64,000 nucleotides of DNA, from NCBI RefSeq assembly GCF_027579695.1, contig NC_083587.1:4565501-4629500 (forward strand), in the 5' to 3' direction. This DNA comes from Neoarius graeffei. Its lineage: Eukaryota; Chordata; Actinopteri; Siluriformes; Ariidae. A program made the position numbers and the translations under genes. The notes under the pieces are model-generated. The model had not been told where the DNA came from. It did no database searches and was given only the letters and a program-made list of their open reading frames with translations. Shown one piece after another: positions 21,201 to 34,312 of the stretch (positions within the stretch are counted from its first letter, which is position 1; each line of letters opens with the position of its first letter).

Positions 21201-24200
21201 CATGACTCACTTTGTGCAGCCGTGAAGCTAACATGACTCACTTTGTGCAGCTGTGAAGCTAACATGACTCACTTTGTGCAGCTGTGAAGCTAACATGACT
21301 CACTTTGTGCAGCTGTGAAGCTAACATGACTCACTTTGTGCAGCTGTGAAGCTAACATGACTCACTTTGTGCAGCTATGAAGCTAGTATGTCTCACTTTG
21401 TGCAGCTATGAAGTGAACATGAATCAATTTGGGCAGCCGTGAAGCTAACAGGAATCACTTTGTGCAGCCGTGAAGCGAACATGAATCATTTTGTGCAGCT
21501 GTGAAGCTAACATGAATCACTATGTGCAGCCGTGAAGCTAACATGTCGCACTTTGTGCAGCAATGAAGCGAACATGTCTCACTTTGTGCTGCCATGAACC
21601 GAACATGAATCACTTTGGGCAGCCGTGAAGCTAACATGAATCACGTTTTGCAGCCGTGAAGCTAACAGGAATCACTTTGTGCAGCCATGAAGCTAACAGG
21701 AATCACTTTGTGCAGCCGTGAAGCTAATATGTCGCACTTTGTGGAGCTATGAAGCTAACATGTCTCACTTTGTGCAGCTATGAAGCTAGAATGTCTCACT
21801 TTGTGCAGCGATGAAGCTAGAATGTCTCACTTTGTGCAGCGATGAAGCTAACATGAGTCAGTTTGTGCAGCCATGAAGTGAACATGAATCACTTTGTGCA
21901 GCCATGAAGCTAACATGAATCACTTTGGGCAGCCGTGAAGCTAACATGAATCACTTTGTGCAGCCGTGAAGCTAACATGAATCACTTTGTGCAGCCGTGA
22001 AGCTAACATGACTCACTTTGTGCAGCTATGAAGCTAGAATGTCTCACTTTGTGCAGCGATGAAGCTAACATGAGTCAATTTGTGCAGCCACGAAACGAAC
22101 ATGAATCACTTTGTGCAGCCATGAAGCTAACATGTCGCACTTTGTGCAGCTGTGAAGCTAACATGTCGCACTTTGTGCAGCTATGAAGCTAATGTGTCTC
22201 ACTTTGTGCAGCTATGAAGCTAGAATGTCTCACTTTGTGCAGCGATGAAGCTAACATGACTCACTTTGTGCAGCCGTGAAGCTAACAGGAATCACTTTGG
22301 GCAGCCGTGAAGCTAACAGGAATCAATTTGGGCAGCCGTGAAGCTAACAGGAATCACTTTGTGCAGCCGTGAAGCTAACATGAATCACTTTGTGCAGCCG
22401 TGAAGCTAACATGACTCACTTTGTGCAGCCGTGAAGCTAACATGACTCACTTTGTGCAGCCGTGAAGCTAACATGTCGCACTTTGTGCAGCCGTGAAGCT
22501 AACATGAGTCAATTTGTGCAGCCATGAAGCGAACATGAATCACTTTGTGCAGCCGTGAAGCTAACATGAATCACTTTGTGCAGCTGTCAAGCTAACATGT
22601 CGCACTTTGTGCAGCTGTGAAGCTAGAATGTCTCACTTTGTGCAGCGATGAAGCTAACATGAGTCAATTTGTGCATCCATGAAGCGAACATGAATCACTT
22701 TGTGCAGCCATGAAGCTAACATGTCACACTTTGTGCAGCTGTGAAGCTAACATGAATCACTTTGTGCAGCAGTGAAGCTAACATGACTCACTTTGTGCAG
22801 CTATGAAGCTAGCATGTCTCACTTTGTGCAGCCATGAAGCTAACAGGAATCACTTTGTGCAGCCGTGAAGCTAACATGACTCACTTTGTGCAGCTGTGAA
22901 GCTAACATGACTCACTTTGTGCAGCTGTGAAGCTAACATGACTCACTTTGTGCAGCTGTGAAGCTAACATGACTCACTTTGTGCAGCTGTGAAGCTAACA
23001 TGTCGCACTTTGTGCAGCTATGAAGCTAACATGTCGCACTTTGTGCAGCTATGAAGCTAACGTGTCTCACTTTGTGCAGCTATGAAGCTAGAATGTCTCA
23101 CTTTGTGCAGCGATGAAGCTAACATGAGTCAATTTGTGCATCCATGAAGCGAACATGAATCACTTTGTGCAGCCATGAAGCTAACATGAATCACTCTGTG
23201 CAGCTGTGAAACTAACATGTCGCACTTTGTGCAGCTGTGAAGCTAACATGTTGCACTTTGTTCAGCCGTGAAGCTAACATGAATCACTTTGTGCAGCTGT
23301 GAAGCTAACATGAATCACTTTGTGCAGCAATGAAGCAAACATGATTCACTTTGTGCAGCGATGAAGCAAACATGATTCACTTTGTGCAGCGATGAAGCAA
23401 ACATGATTCACTTTGTGCAGCGATGAAGCAAACATGATTCACTTTGTGCAGCGATGAAGCAAACATGATTCACTTTGTGCAGCGATGAAGCAAACATGAT
23501 TCACTTTGTGCAGCGATGAAGCAAACATGATTCACTTTGTGCAGCGATGAAGCAAACATGATTCACTTTGTGCAGCGATGAAGCAAACATGATTCACTTT
23601 GTGCAGCGATGAAGCAAACATGATTCACTTTGTGCAGCGATGAAGCAAACATGATTCACTTTGTGCAGCGATGAAGCAAACATGATTCACTTTGTGCAGC
23701 GATGAAGCAAACATGATTCACTTTGTGCAGCGATGAAGCAAACATGATTCACTTTGTGCAGCGATGAAGCAAACATGATTCACTTTGTGCAGCGATGAAG
23801 CAAACATGATTCACTTTGTGCAGCGATGAAGCAAACATGACTCACTTTGTGCAGCGATGAAGCAAACATGATTCACTTTGTGCAGCGATGAAGCGAACAT
23901 GATTCACTTTGTGCAGCTATCACCCAAACACAAATCACTTTGTGCAGCTATGTAGCTGACATGAATCACTTTGTGCAGCTATGAAGCTAACATGAATCAC
24001 ATTGTTCAGCTATGAAGCTAACATGAATCACTTGTGCAGCTATAAGCTTACATGACTCACTTTGTGCAGCTATGAGGCTAACATGACTCACTTTGTGCAG
24101 CTATGAAGCTAACATGACTCACTTTGTGCAGCTATGAAGCTAACATGACTCACTTTGTGCAGCTTTGAAGCTAACATGACTCACTTTGTGCAGCTTTGAA

Positions 24201-26799
24201 GCTAACATTCATCACTTTGTGCAGCTAGGATGCTAATATGAATCACTTTGTGCAGCAATGAAGCAAACATGAATCACTTTGTGCAGCAATGAAGCAAACA
24301 TGAATCACTTTGTGCAGCAATGAAGCAAACATGAATCACTTTGTGCAGCTTTGAAGCTAACATGAATCACTTTGTGCAGCTATGAAGTTAACATGACTCA
24401 CTTTGTGCAGCAATGAAACTAACATGAATCACTTTGTGCAGCTATGAAGCTAACATGAATCACTTTGTGCAGCTATGAAGCTAACATGACTCACTTTGTG
24501 CAGCTTTGAAGCTAACATGACTCACTTTGTGCAGCTTTGAAGCTAACATTCATCACTTTGTGCAGCTAGGATGCTAATATGAATCACTTTGTGCAGCAAT
24601 GAAGCAAACATGAATCACTTTGTGCAGCAATGAAGCAAACATGAATCACTTTGTGCAGCTTTGAAGCTAACATGAATCACTTTGTGCAGCTATGAAGTTA
24701 ACATGACTCACTTTGTGCAGCTTTGAAGCTAACATGAATCACTTTGTGCAGCTTTGAAGCTAACATGAATCACTTTGTGCAGCAATGAAGCAAACATGAA
24801 TCACTTTGTGCAGCAATGAAGCAAACATGAATCACTTTGTGCAGCTTTGAAGCTAACATGAATCACTTTGTGCAGCTATGAAGTTAACATGACTCACTTT
24901 GTGCAGCTATGAAGCTAACATGACTCACTTTGTGCAGCAATGAAGCTAACATGACTCACTTTGTGCAGCAATGAAACTAACATGACTCACTTTGTGCAGC
25001 TATGAAGCTAACATGACTCACTTTGTGCAGCAATGAAACTAACATGACTCACTTTGTGCAGCTTTGAAGCTAACATTCATCACTTTGTGCAGCTAGGATG
25101 CTAATATGAATCACTTTGTGCAGCAATGAAGCAAACATGAATCACTTTGTGCAGCAATGAAGCAAACATGAATCACTTTGTGCAGCTTTGAAGCTAACAT
25201 GAATCACTTTGTGCAGCTTTGAAGCTAACATGAATCACTTTGTGCAGCTTTGAAGCTAACATGAATCACTTTGTGCAGCAATGAAGCTAACATGACTCAC
25301 TTTGTGCAGCAATGAAACTAACATGACTCACTTTGTGCAGCTTTGAAGCTAACATGACTCACTTTGTGCAGCTTTGAAGCTAACATGACTCACTTTGTGC
25401 AGCAATGAAGCTAACATGACTCACTTTGTGCAGCTTTGAAGCTAACATGACTCACTTTGTGCAGTTATGAAGCTAACATGACTCACTTTGTGCAGCTTTG
25501 AAGCTAACATGACTCACTTTGTGCAGTTATGAAGCTAACATGAATCTCTTTGTGCAGTTATGAAGCTAACATGACTCACTTTGTGCAGCTTTGAAGCTAA
25601 CATGACTCACTTTGTGCAGCTATGAAGCTAACATGAATCTCTTTGTGCAGTTATGAAGCTAACATGACTCACTTTGTGCAGTTATGAAGCTAACATGACT
25701 CACTTTGTGCAGCTTTGAAGCTAACATTAATCACTTTGTGCAGCTATGAAGCTAACATGACTCACTTTGTGCAGCTTTGAAGCTAACATGACTCACTTTG
25801 TGCAGCAATGAAACTAACATGACTCACTTTGTGCAGCTTTGAAGCTAACATGAATCACTTTGTGCAGCAATGAAGCTAACATGACTCACTTTGTGCAGCT
25901 TTGAAGCTAACATGAATGTCTTTGTGCAGCTAAGAAGCTAACATGAATCACTTTGTGGAGCTATCAGCCAAACACGAATCACTTTGTGCACCTATGAAGA
26001 TAACATGACTCACTTTGTGCAGCTATCAACCAAATACGCATCACTTTATGCAGTTATAATGCAAACATGAATCACTTAGTGCAGCGATGAAGCTAACATG
26101 ACTCACTTTGTGGAGCTATCACCCAAACACAAATCACTTTGTGCAGCTATGAAGCTAACATGAATCACTTTGTGCAGCTATGAAGCTAACATGAATCACA
26201 TTGTTCAGCTATGAAGCTAACATGAATCACTTGTGCAGCTATAAGCTTACATGACTCACTTTGTGCAGCTATGAGGCTAACATGACTCACTTTGTGCAGC
26301 TTTGAAGCTAACATGACTCACTTTGTGCAGCAATGAAACTAACATGACTCACTTTGTGCAGCTTTGAAGCTAACATGAATCACTTTGTGCAGCAATGAAG
26401 CTAACATGACTCACTTTGTGCAGCTTTGAAGCTAACATGACTCACTTTGTGTAGCTATGAGGCTAACATGACTCACTTTGTGCAGCTATGAAGCTTACAT
26501 GACCCACTTTGTGTAGCTATGAGGCTAACATGACTCACTTTGTGCAGCTATGAAGCTAACGTGAATCACTTTGTGCAGCTATGAAGCTAACATGAATCAC
26601 TTTTTGCAGCTATGAAGCTAACATGAATCACTTTGTGCAGCTATGAAGCTAATACGAATCACTTTGTGCAGCTATGAAGCTAACATGACTCACTTTGTAA
26701 TGGGTTTATGATTGTGCTGTGCCTTGGGCCACATGTAGAACTAATCCTTTTTTTTTTTTTTTTAATTAAGTTTCCAATTTATATAGTGCCATCAAGTAA

Positions 26800-26984
26800 T
26801 TTATTATTATTTTTAAGGTTACTTTATACTTTTATACTTTAAGTAGGTTTTAGAGCACATACTTTTTCACTTTTACTTGAGTAAAGAGGTCAACTTGATC
26901 CTTCAACTTTTACCAGAGTGTTTTTAAACTGCAGTATCTATACTTCTAATTAAGTGACAAATGTGTGTACTTTTGACACCACTG
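26800..26984. mobile_element. Tol2-like hAT end fragment
   Basis: The stretch contains ACTTTTACTTGAGTAAAG and ends in TACTTTTGACACCACTG, which resembles the right arm of Tol2-like hAT elements (complement CAGTGGTGTCAAAAGTA). No matching left end was found; the poly-T at 26744-26763 may mark its truncated side. Confidence 0.5.
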
Positions 26985-27370
26985 GTAACTTGTATTGTGT
27001 GTTTAAGTTACCGGTATAAAATTATTTAATTTGCTTCAGAATGTGATTGTCTCAGTTTCTCTGATTCTTTAATTGGCCTTTTACATTTTATCAGTGAAAA
27101 TGCATGCATGTCCATGTATGTTGCATAAGTTATAACACCTATCCTGTTTTAATAAGAGTCAACCCACAATCAATGAAGTCAAATCAGTCTTAGTTGAGCA
27201 AGTCAGTAACAGTATTTCTTACTTTCATCAAATTTTTATTTATATAATTTTGGTCTATAGCTGTAAAAGGTCTCGTCCTTACCGTAAAACCGGTTCCTGC
27301 TGTGACGCACTCAGGGCTGGCTGGCTCAGCGGAGCAGCTCCAATGACAACTTTGCGGTCGATTCCCATTT
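26985..27370. other. No gene seen
   Basis: AT-rich sequence without recognisable structure. Its right edge joins hAT transposase sequence whose 5' boundary is unclear. Confidence 0.4.
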
Positions 27371-28057
27371 ATGCAGCATACAAGAGTCAAGGATGGAGAT
27401 ACTATCCACTCAGAAATTTATTTAAAAATAAAGGCTCTGCGTATCTCCTTTAAGCTCCAAGGTCCCAACCAGCTTTTCAGCTCACTGTTTTCAAATGTGA
27501 AATCATTTGAAGCTAAACTGAAGCTGTGGCAAGTGCAACTGGAAAGGGGAAACACTGTGCACTTTCCTACTTTGCAAGAACAAAAGCCTGCTGTGACATC
27601 TGAATATGCTGGGGAGTGTGCAAAACTACTCCAGGCCTTTGGAGAGAGGTTCCAGCTGATGAGAAGTTACAAGAAGGACCTGAACATATTTGCAACACCA
27701 TTCAATGTGGAATCAGCTGATGTGTCTGAAAACCTACAGCACGAAATAATTGAGCTGCAAAGCAACAATGAGCTCAAAGCTAGGTACAACAACCTTCCTC
27801 TGCTTGAGTTCTACAAACTGTATGTGCGTCCTGAGGATTTTCCCACTCTGAGGAGACATGCACTGAAGTTTGCATCACTGTTTGGGACAACCGACTGCTG
27901 TGAGCAGTTCTTCTCAAAACTGACCCTTGCAAAGAATCGGTTCCGCTCAAGACTGACTGACCCAAACCTGGAAAACCAGCTGCGAGTAGCATCATCATCT
28001 CTACCATCTGACATCAGACGCCTCACCAAAGAGAAGCAGTTCCTGCCTTCACATTAG
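27371..28057 (+). pseudogene. hAT transposase, C-terminal part (GTF2IRD2-like)
   Basis: The frame carries the C-terminal third of the same hAT group as 16669-17240: QGPNQLFSSLFSNVKSFEAK, FATPFNVESADVSENLQHEI, and the dimerisation region FASLFGTTDCCEQFFSKLTL followed by RSRLTDPNLENQLRVASSS. Homology starts at about residue 28, and earlier residues are unrelated. It is open for about 200 codons. The N-terminal finger and the first catalytic Asp are missing. The element's 3' terminus lies at about 28424 (TTCCCCACCCCTG, complement CAGGGGTGGGGAACC). Confidence 0.8.
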
Positions 28058-28424
28058 GTCGGCCTTATATAATAATAAAATTGGTAAAATATTATTATAT
28101 TGTAGCATCTTCGTTACATAAAATGCTCAAAGTGCTTTACATCAGTACATATAAAATCAATAAGAACACAAGACTAAAAACAGAGCATTAAAACAATAAG
28201 AGGTGGATAAAATTTAAAAAGAAAATGGGAAGATTAAAAAGGGATAAAATAGAAAGTTACACCAATAAAGTTGCTTTATTTGAATAGCATGAAAGAAAGC
28301 TAAAATAAATGGGCTGCATCTTAATTTTCAGCAGAGGTTATGGGTTAAAAAATGTAGTTTGGCCCCCACAGGATGTTATAAAACTCGAAATGGCCCTTGA
28401 TAGGATCAAGGTTCCCCACCCCTG
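28058..28424 (+). mobile_element. 3' end of the hAT element
   Basis: The non-coding tail ends in a typical hAT terminus whose complement is CAGGGGTGGGGAACCTTG. The left terminus is missing, so no target duplication can be tested. Confidence 0.65.
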
Positions 28425-28489
28425 CGCTACATGATCGGTTCCTTGGTTCCTCTCCATTATATATACCCAGACTCTTGCCCCTTGTGTCA

Positions 28490-28572
28490 CGTGCGGGTCG
28501 CGTGCACTGCGTGCGGGTCGCGTGCGGGTCGCGTGCGCTGCGTGCGGGTCGCGTGCGCTGCGTGCATGCCAC
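28490..28572. repeat. GC-rich minisatellite
   Basis: Tandem variants of CGTGCGGGTCG and CGTGCGCTG. The open frames on both strands here are explained by the repeat. Confidence 0.8.
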
Positions 28573-28745
28573 ACATAGGGGTAGAAAGTGAGATGCACTT
28601 CTGTCTTGCGGGCCACACAAGCAAGTATGGAATATCTGTGTAATACTTCTGAGGCACATCACTCATACAATAACCATGCATCACTCATGCATCTTACTGT
28701 CATCGCAAAAAGCCCCTACTAGCCATGCTGCTGACTTGGTTCAGG

Positions 28746-30387
28746 TCAAGTCAAGTTTATCTGTATAGCACTTTTAACAATAAACATTGTCGCAAAGCAG
28801 CTTTACAGAATTTGAACGACTTAAAACATTAGCTAATTTTATCCCTAATCTATCCCCAATGAGCAAGCCTGTGGCGACAGTGGCAAGGAAAAACTCCCTC
28901 AGACGACACGAGGAAGAAACCTCAAGAGGAACCAGACTCAAAAGGGAACCCATCCCCATCCGGGCAACAACAGACAACATGACTATAACATTAACAGTAC
29001 TAACATAAAGTCAGCTTCGTTGATGCTATAAACCCCCCACCGACGGAAACCCAAGCACAAAACCGTTCACAACAACCGCAGTCCTAAAGTCAGCAAGTCA
29101 ACTGCAGTCCCCAGCCACAAAAGCACCACTGCAAGAGTCCAGACCGTCCTCCAGGCACGACCCCCAACTGTCCACGTGGGGTCGTCCTCCACAGGAGCGA
29201 TGCGATGAGACTCCAACCAGACACAGGGCACCAGGATGGCTCAGGCAGGTCCGAGGAACAGAAGAGGTCAGCATCTCCATCCCAGGACCAAAATGTAAAT
29301 CAGAGGGACAGATTTGATGGGGGGGAGAGAGAGAGAGAGAGAGAGAGAAGACACAGGTTGTTAGGTATGCCCAATGTCACCTGAATAAGCAGGAACAGTA
29401 TACATATTGCACTGAGTACAAATAGGGACTCCAGCAACTAACTATGACAGCATAACTAAAAAGGGAGAGCCAGAAGGTAACACAGGCATGAGGGAGCCCC
29501 GGGACATAAAGCAGCAGCCACTACACCATCAACAAACTCGAGTGAGGAAGCAAGTTGGGACTGACAGCATCCATACATCCCAGTTTACCAAAACACTGTC
29601 TGAGGACCCTCCAGATCTACACCTTTACCTCATAAACACCATTAACAAAAGGCTTGACTAAACAGATATGTTTTCAGCCGAGACTGAAACACTGAGACTG
29701 TGTCTGATTCCCGAACGCTACTTGGAAGACTGTTCCATAACTGTGGGGCTTTGTAAGAAAAGGCTCTGCCCTCTGATGTAGCCTTCACTATACGAGGTAC
29801 CAGCAGATAGCCTGCACCTTTTGATCTAAGTAGGCGTGGCGGGTCATAGAGGAGCAGCAGTTCACTCAGGTACTGTGGTGCGACACCATTTAGTGCTTTA
29901 AAAGGTCATTAGTAGTATTTTATAATCAAGACAAAATTTGATTGGGAGCCAATGCAGTGTGGATAAGACAGGGGTGATGGGGTCATATTTTCTAGTTCTA
30001 GTAAGGACTCTTGCTGTTGCATTTTGAACTAACTGGAGCTTGTTTATGCACTTATTGGAACATCCAGACAGTAAGGCATTACAATAATCCAACCTGGAGG
30101 GAATGAAAGCATGAACTAGTTTTTCCGTGTCATGTAGTGACATTAAATTTCTTATCTTAGCAACATTTCTGAGATGAAAGAAAGCTATCCGGGTAACGTT
30201 ATCAATGTATTTTGAATGAAAGACTGGGGTCAATAATCACTCCGAGGTCTTTTACTGCTGCATGTGAAGAAACAGAAAGGCCATCCAGAGTTACTGTGTA
30301 ATCAGAAAACTTACTTCGAGCTGCATGTGGTCCGAATACAAGTACTTCAGTCTTGTCAGAGTTAAGCAGAAGGAAGTTAATCAGCAT
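28746..30387 (-). pseudogene. L2-group LINE, 5'-truncated 3' part
   Basis: The minus-strand coding remnants (30387-29898) are LLLNSDKTEVLVFGP, then LGVIIDPSLSFKIH, and in another frame FFHLRNVAKIRNLMS, SRLDYCNALLSGC and KLQLVQNATARVLTRTRK. This is the C-terminal end of a Jockey/L2-group reverse transcriptase ORF. The long 3' part (28790-29890) is non-coding and ends at 28746 in a short TTGACTTGACC repeat, the usual tail of this LINE group. It has at least one frameshift near 30200 and is not functional. An AG microsatellite (29321-29349) lies in the tail. Confidence 0.75.
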
Positions 30388-31982
30388 TGTTTATTTGCAC
30401 ATAAAAGAAACAAGTCATTTTGTTAAAACAGAGAAAAAAAGAACATGCAGGGGAAGACCAGAAACCTCCAAGGTTTTTCAAGGGTTTTCCCCTATACTAT
30501 GATTAATTACTGTATGGTCATAATTTTTGTGATTATAACATACATACATAAATAAATGAGATCAAACAAAAGATAAAAGCAAATCATTATCGAAATACAA
30601 GAAAATAAGGAAAAACTAACGAACTAACTTATGAGATAATACAATCAAATAACATATCAAATTAAACAGAAGTTAAAGAAAACCAAATACACAATTTAAA
30701 CTAATAAGTAATAAATCATAAGTACATAGTAGAAAAAGTAAAAAAAAAGTAAATACCAAATCTTTATGTATATAAGTAAACATAAAAGACAAGAAAAACA
30801 AACAAATCAGGAGGTGGTAGTTGGCTTGTCTATGAAGTCATTTTTTATATATTTTTTGAAAGTGGGTAGGGACAAACAATTTCTTAGGGATTGACTTAAA
30901 CTGTTCCTTATGGAGGGGCCTCTAAACATTATTGTGAATTGCCTTAGATTAGATTTTGTCATTATTGGCCTTAAATTGTTTTGCTGTCTGGTACTGTGAC
31001 TATTGATATCTAAATTGAATTTGAGTAAATCCTTGTAATGCTCTGGTAAATAAGAACTTTTATGGATTACTTTATGAACAAAAATGGCTGTTTGAAGTTT
31101 GTTTATGTCATATACTGTCAAGACTTTCAGATCGTAAAATAGAGTCGCTGAGTTTGCTAAGAAAGAGACATTTGATGCAATTCTCACAAAGTGCTTTTGT
31201 AACTGGTACAGTGGTTTGATGGAAGTAGTATAATATGTATTTGCCTAGATAATATTGCAATATGTTAAATAGGGGTATATCAAGCTGTAATACAAAGTCA
31301 TAAATATTTTACATGAAAGGCAACTTGCAACTTGTCTTACGATTCCAATATTCTTGTAAATCTGTTTGCAAATATGATCAATATGAAACTTCCATGTGAC
31401 TTTTTCATCTATTATGACTCCAAGAAAACGTGTATTAATGACCTGTTTAATGGGTTTGTCATCTATGAATATCTTAGCCATTTCTATACTGTATTTCTTA
31501 TTTCTTCCTGTAAAGATTATGAAATTTGTTTTATCTATATTGATGGACAACTTATTTGCCTTGAACCAGTGATTTAGCTTGCCTAGTTCATCATTTATCG
31601 TTATTATAAGTGTATCAAAATTTTTATGAGACATGAATAGATTAGTATCATCTGCAAATAGTAATGTAAAGAGTTTGTCTGATACCAAAGGGAGGTCATT
31701 CACATAAATCAAGAACAAAAGAGGACCAAGTATGGCTCCTTGAGGGACTCCACATGTTACAGTTTTATGGGATGAGACAAAACTATTACTAAAAACATAT
31801 TGCTTCCTATCGGACAGATAATCTTTTAACCATTGGAAGGCAAAACCTTTAAAACCATAGGAGTTTAGTTTATTGAGTAGTATATTGTGATCTACAGTGT
31901 TAAAAGCTTTAGATAAGTCGAGAAAAATTCCGACGGTAAATTCGTTATTTTCCAGCATCCAGTGTCTAATGTCCTTACAGCT
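30388..31982 (-). pseudogene. Jockey-group LINE reverse transcriptase, 5'-truncated
   Basis: The frame 31982-31245 holds the fingers-palm part of a non-LTR reverse transcriptase: TVGIFLDLSKAFNTVDH, GVPQGAILGPLLFLIYVNDL, the catalytic FADDT box in LLFADDTNLFMS, and LGVIIDEKVTWKFHIDHI. A second frame (31187-30807) continues to the C-terminus, ending PTFKKYIKNDFIDKPTTTS. The 5' end is truncated exactly at the histone-spacer satellite (31982). The 3' region is A-rich and abuts the L2 fragment at 30388. The family within the Jockey superfamily was not resolved. FADD is intact but a frameshift near 31190-31245 and the missing endonuclease make it inactive. Confidence 0.75.
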
Positions 31983-32414
31983 GCCCAAAGTGATTATTTT
32001 TAGGGTTGTAGCTGCGCAAAGTGATAATTTTTAGGGTTGTAGCTTCACAACATGATTCGTGTTAGGATTATAGCATCAGGAAGGAATTCCACAGTTGGGT
32101 TCACATCTCTTTTGATGTCGTCTGAATAGAGCTCCAGGAGTGCGGAATAAAATAACCAAAAGGCTGCAGTAGAGTCTCCACCTGGCCTAGTCTTCCTGTT
32201 GGCACATCAAATTCCACCAAATCCAACACCACAACTCGCCCACATAGACACACACCTGACACCCATGCGCGCGCACACTCACTCCAAAGCTGTGCTTTCC
32301 ACAGCACAAAAGCGGCTCCGTTTCCAAAACTGCACACTACACTCGGACAGTGGAAATCCATCAGGGTCATTGACAGGGTTCTCCTTCCTTCCACTCAGCC
32401 CAGAGCGCTTACAG
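31983..32414. repeat. Histone spacer segment, inverted copy of 13103-13500
   Basis: It begins with two degenerate satellite-like units (CAAAGTGATTATTTTTAGGG) and continues with the reverse complement of 13500-13103. It leads directly into the H1 upstream region, whereas the copy at 13103 leads into an H2A promoter, so the breakpoints are at about 13103 and 32414. Confidence 0.85.
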
Positions 32415-32796
32415 CGGCCACGCCGTTTCTCAGCCTGTTTTTACACACGGCATCGCACAAAGCGCGCAGCCCGCCGGCTCGAGCCGCACCGTGCTGTTTT
32501 ATGGCCACTGCGCGACACGCTCGGTCTGTACCTGGGCCTGCTGGAGCTCGGGAAGAACGAGAAAGCCCGTTCTCGCTAAACGTGTGCTCGATCGCTTTGG
32601 ATCTTGTCTTCCGAGTCTTATTTTCGCCGAGAAACGCCGTGAGAAAACACAAGTGCGAGTGTGTGACGGAAGCGCGCTCACTCAGCGGCAGCGCGGTTGA
32701 GTCGCAAACGTTCTCATGAGTGCTTTTAAGCCCCGCCCCCGGCCTCCGTTTCCCACACAGCGTTTCACTCGCTTCCGCTTTGGAGCTCCGAGACAG
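32415..32796 (+). promoter_or_regulatory. Histone H1 promoter region
   Basis: The H1-specific box AAACACAA is present at 32645-32652. A GC box (GCCCCGCCCCCGG) lies at about 32731-32743, next to a TTTTAAG element at about 32725. These are the expected elements 50-150 bp upstream of a replication-dependent H1 gene. Confidence 0.7.
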
Positions 32797-33374
32797 ATGG
32801 CAGAAGTCGCTCCCGCCGCCGCGCCGGCCAAAGCGCCCAAGAAGAAAGCAGCTTCAAAGACCAAGAAATCAGGCCCGAGCGTCGGCGAGCTCATCATCAA
32901 AGCGGTTTCTGCGTCGCAGGAGAGGAGCGGCGTGTCCCTCTCCGCCTTGAAGAAAGCTTTACAGGCCGCCGGATACGATGTGGAGAAGAACAACTCCCGC
33001 GTCAACATCGCCGTAAGGAACATTGTGAGGAAAGGCGTCCTGGTGCAGACCAAAGGGACCGGTGCGTCTGGCTCTTTCAAGCTAAACAAGACGCAGACCG
33101 AAGGCAAGAAGCCCGCCAAGAAAGCCGCGCCCAAAGCCAGAAAGGCGGCCGCCAAAAAACCCACCGCGGCTAAGAAACCCGCCGCCAAGAAGTCTCCTAA
33201 GAAGGCGAAGAAGCCCGCCGCCGCCAAGAAATCCACCAAGAGCCCGAAGAAGGCGAAAATACCGTCGACCCCAAAAAGGGTGCCAAGAGCGCGAAGAAAA
33301 CAAAAACTGTCAAGCCCAAAGCCGTAAAGCCCAAAACGGCCAAGGCGAAAAAGGCGGCCCCCAAAAAGAAGTGA
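32797..33374 (+). CDS. Linker histone H1, one-base frameshift near its end
   Basis: ATG at 32797 follows the H1 box region. The N-terminal tail [17 protein letters not shown] is followed by the winged-helix globular domain at residues about 25-98 ([19 protein letters not shown] to [10 protein letters not shown]), then a lysine/alanine/proline-rich C-terminal tail with SPKK motifs that binds linker DNA. The frame is lost at about 33269-33272, where a run of C is one base shorter than the tail pattern needs; the other frame then gives a normal AK-rich tail to TGA 33372-33374. The region is 578 bases, one short of a multiple of three. Either this is a real frameshift or a homopolymer assembly error. 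The 3' stem-loop is disrupted by a transposon. Confidence 0.9.
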
Positions 33375-33410
33375 ACGTGTTTGATTGAGTAATGTTTTCT
33401 TTCCCTAAAC

Positions 33411-33421
33411 GGCTCTTTTAA
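33411..33421 (+). terminator. H1 3' stem-loop, 5' half only
   Basis: GGCTCTTTTAA stands 36 bases after the H1 stop, where the 16-base histone stem-loop is expected. The remaining five bases, GAGCC, are missing here and are found at 35786-35790, beyond a piggyBac-type insertion. Without the full stem, SLBP/U7-dependent 3' processing should fail. Confidence 0.9.
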
Positions 33422-33807
33422 TCTTTGATGCATAAGCTATCGAACTCCCACTAATGCATAACATGGGTCTAAAAAAGACCCGCATTCATTTATAATGGAA
33501 ATGTAAGTAGTTGTTTTTTTCCAGTTACAACTTCCACAATTATTATATTTTAAATAGGAAATGGATTAAAATGTCATAAATTAGGTAGTTTTCTATGTAC
33601 AACACTATTATTTATTTTATATATTATAAACAAGCACAGACAAATAATTGATCTATTATTGCAGACATGGATCTAAAGTGACTCACATTAGGAACTAAAA
33701 TATATTTGCAACTGTTTCCAGTCAGGAACACAAATACTGCGGACCACTGTTGATCACTGTTGACCTGTTGATTGTGAAGAATCAGAACTTCAAAACTCCA
33801 AAATGAC

Positions 33808-34312
33808 ATGCCAGAGGTCATACAGTACTACAATAAAACCAAAGGAGGCGTGGATCTCATGGACCAAATGGTCCAAACATACACATCAAAGCGGCGAACA
33901 AGGAGGTGGCCTATGGTGCTCTGGCAAAATGTGGTCGATGTTGCTGCTCTGAATGCATTCACTGTTTTTACAGCACATCACCCTGATTATATGGGTGGTG
34001 TGCCAAATGCCCGGCGCCTCTTCATCAAGGAATTGGCTCAAGAGCTAATCATGCCTCACATGAGGAGGCGACTGGAGACCAGTCTCCATCTGCAGAAGCA
34101 TGTCATTCAGGCAATGGAGATGTGTGGCTTACAGAGGCAGTTCATCCAGCCACAGGAGCCAAACCGTGTCTTGCAGAGTAAGAGAAAGAGGTGCAGCCTG
34201 TGTCCCTATGCGCGAGACAAAAAAAGTGTCTCACTCATGCTCCCGATGTGCACGGCCTGTGTGCAAAGAACACAAATTCACTCAGGTGATTTGTGAAATG
34301 TGCAAGAACTGA
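33808..34312 (+). pseudogene. piggyBac (PGBD4-like) transposase, C-terminal part
   Basis: The frame reads PEVIQYYNKTKGGVDLMDQM, the conserved block that contains the last catalytic Asp region of piggyBac transposases, then RRTRRWPMVLWQNVVDVAAL. The C-terminal cysteine-rich domain begins RCSLCPYARDKK. After a run of seven A at about 34217-34223 it continues in the next frame with CSRCARPVCKEHKFTQVICE to a stop at about 34312. The upstream catalytic aspartates are absent. The ATG at 33808 is fortuitous. Confidence 0.85.

Noticed and set aside
21455..21637. 60-codon frame inside the satellite
   Set aside because: It follows the 31-bp repeat; array units mostly carry stops, and this is a chance open stretch.
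28338..28684. Several overlapping frames with Arg/Ala/Thr repeats
   Set aside because: Produced by the GC-rich minisatellite at 28490-28572.
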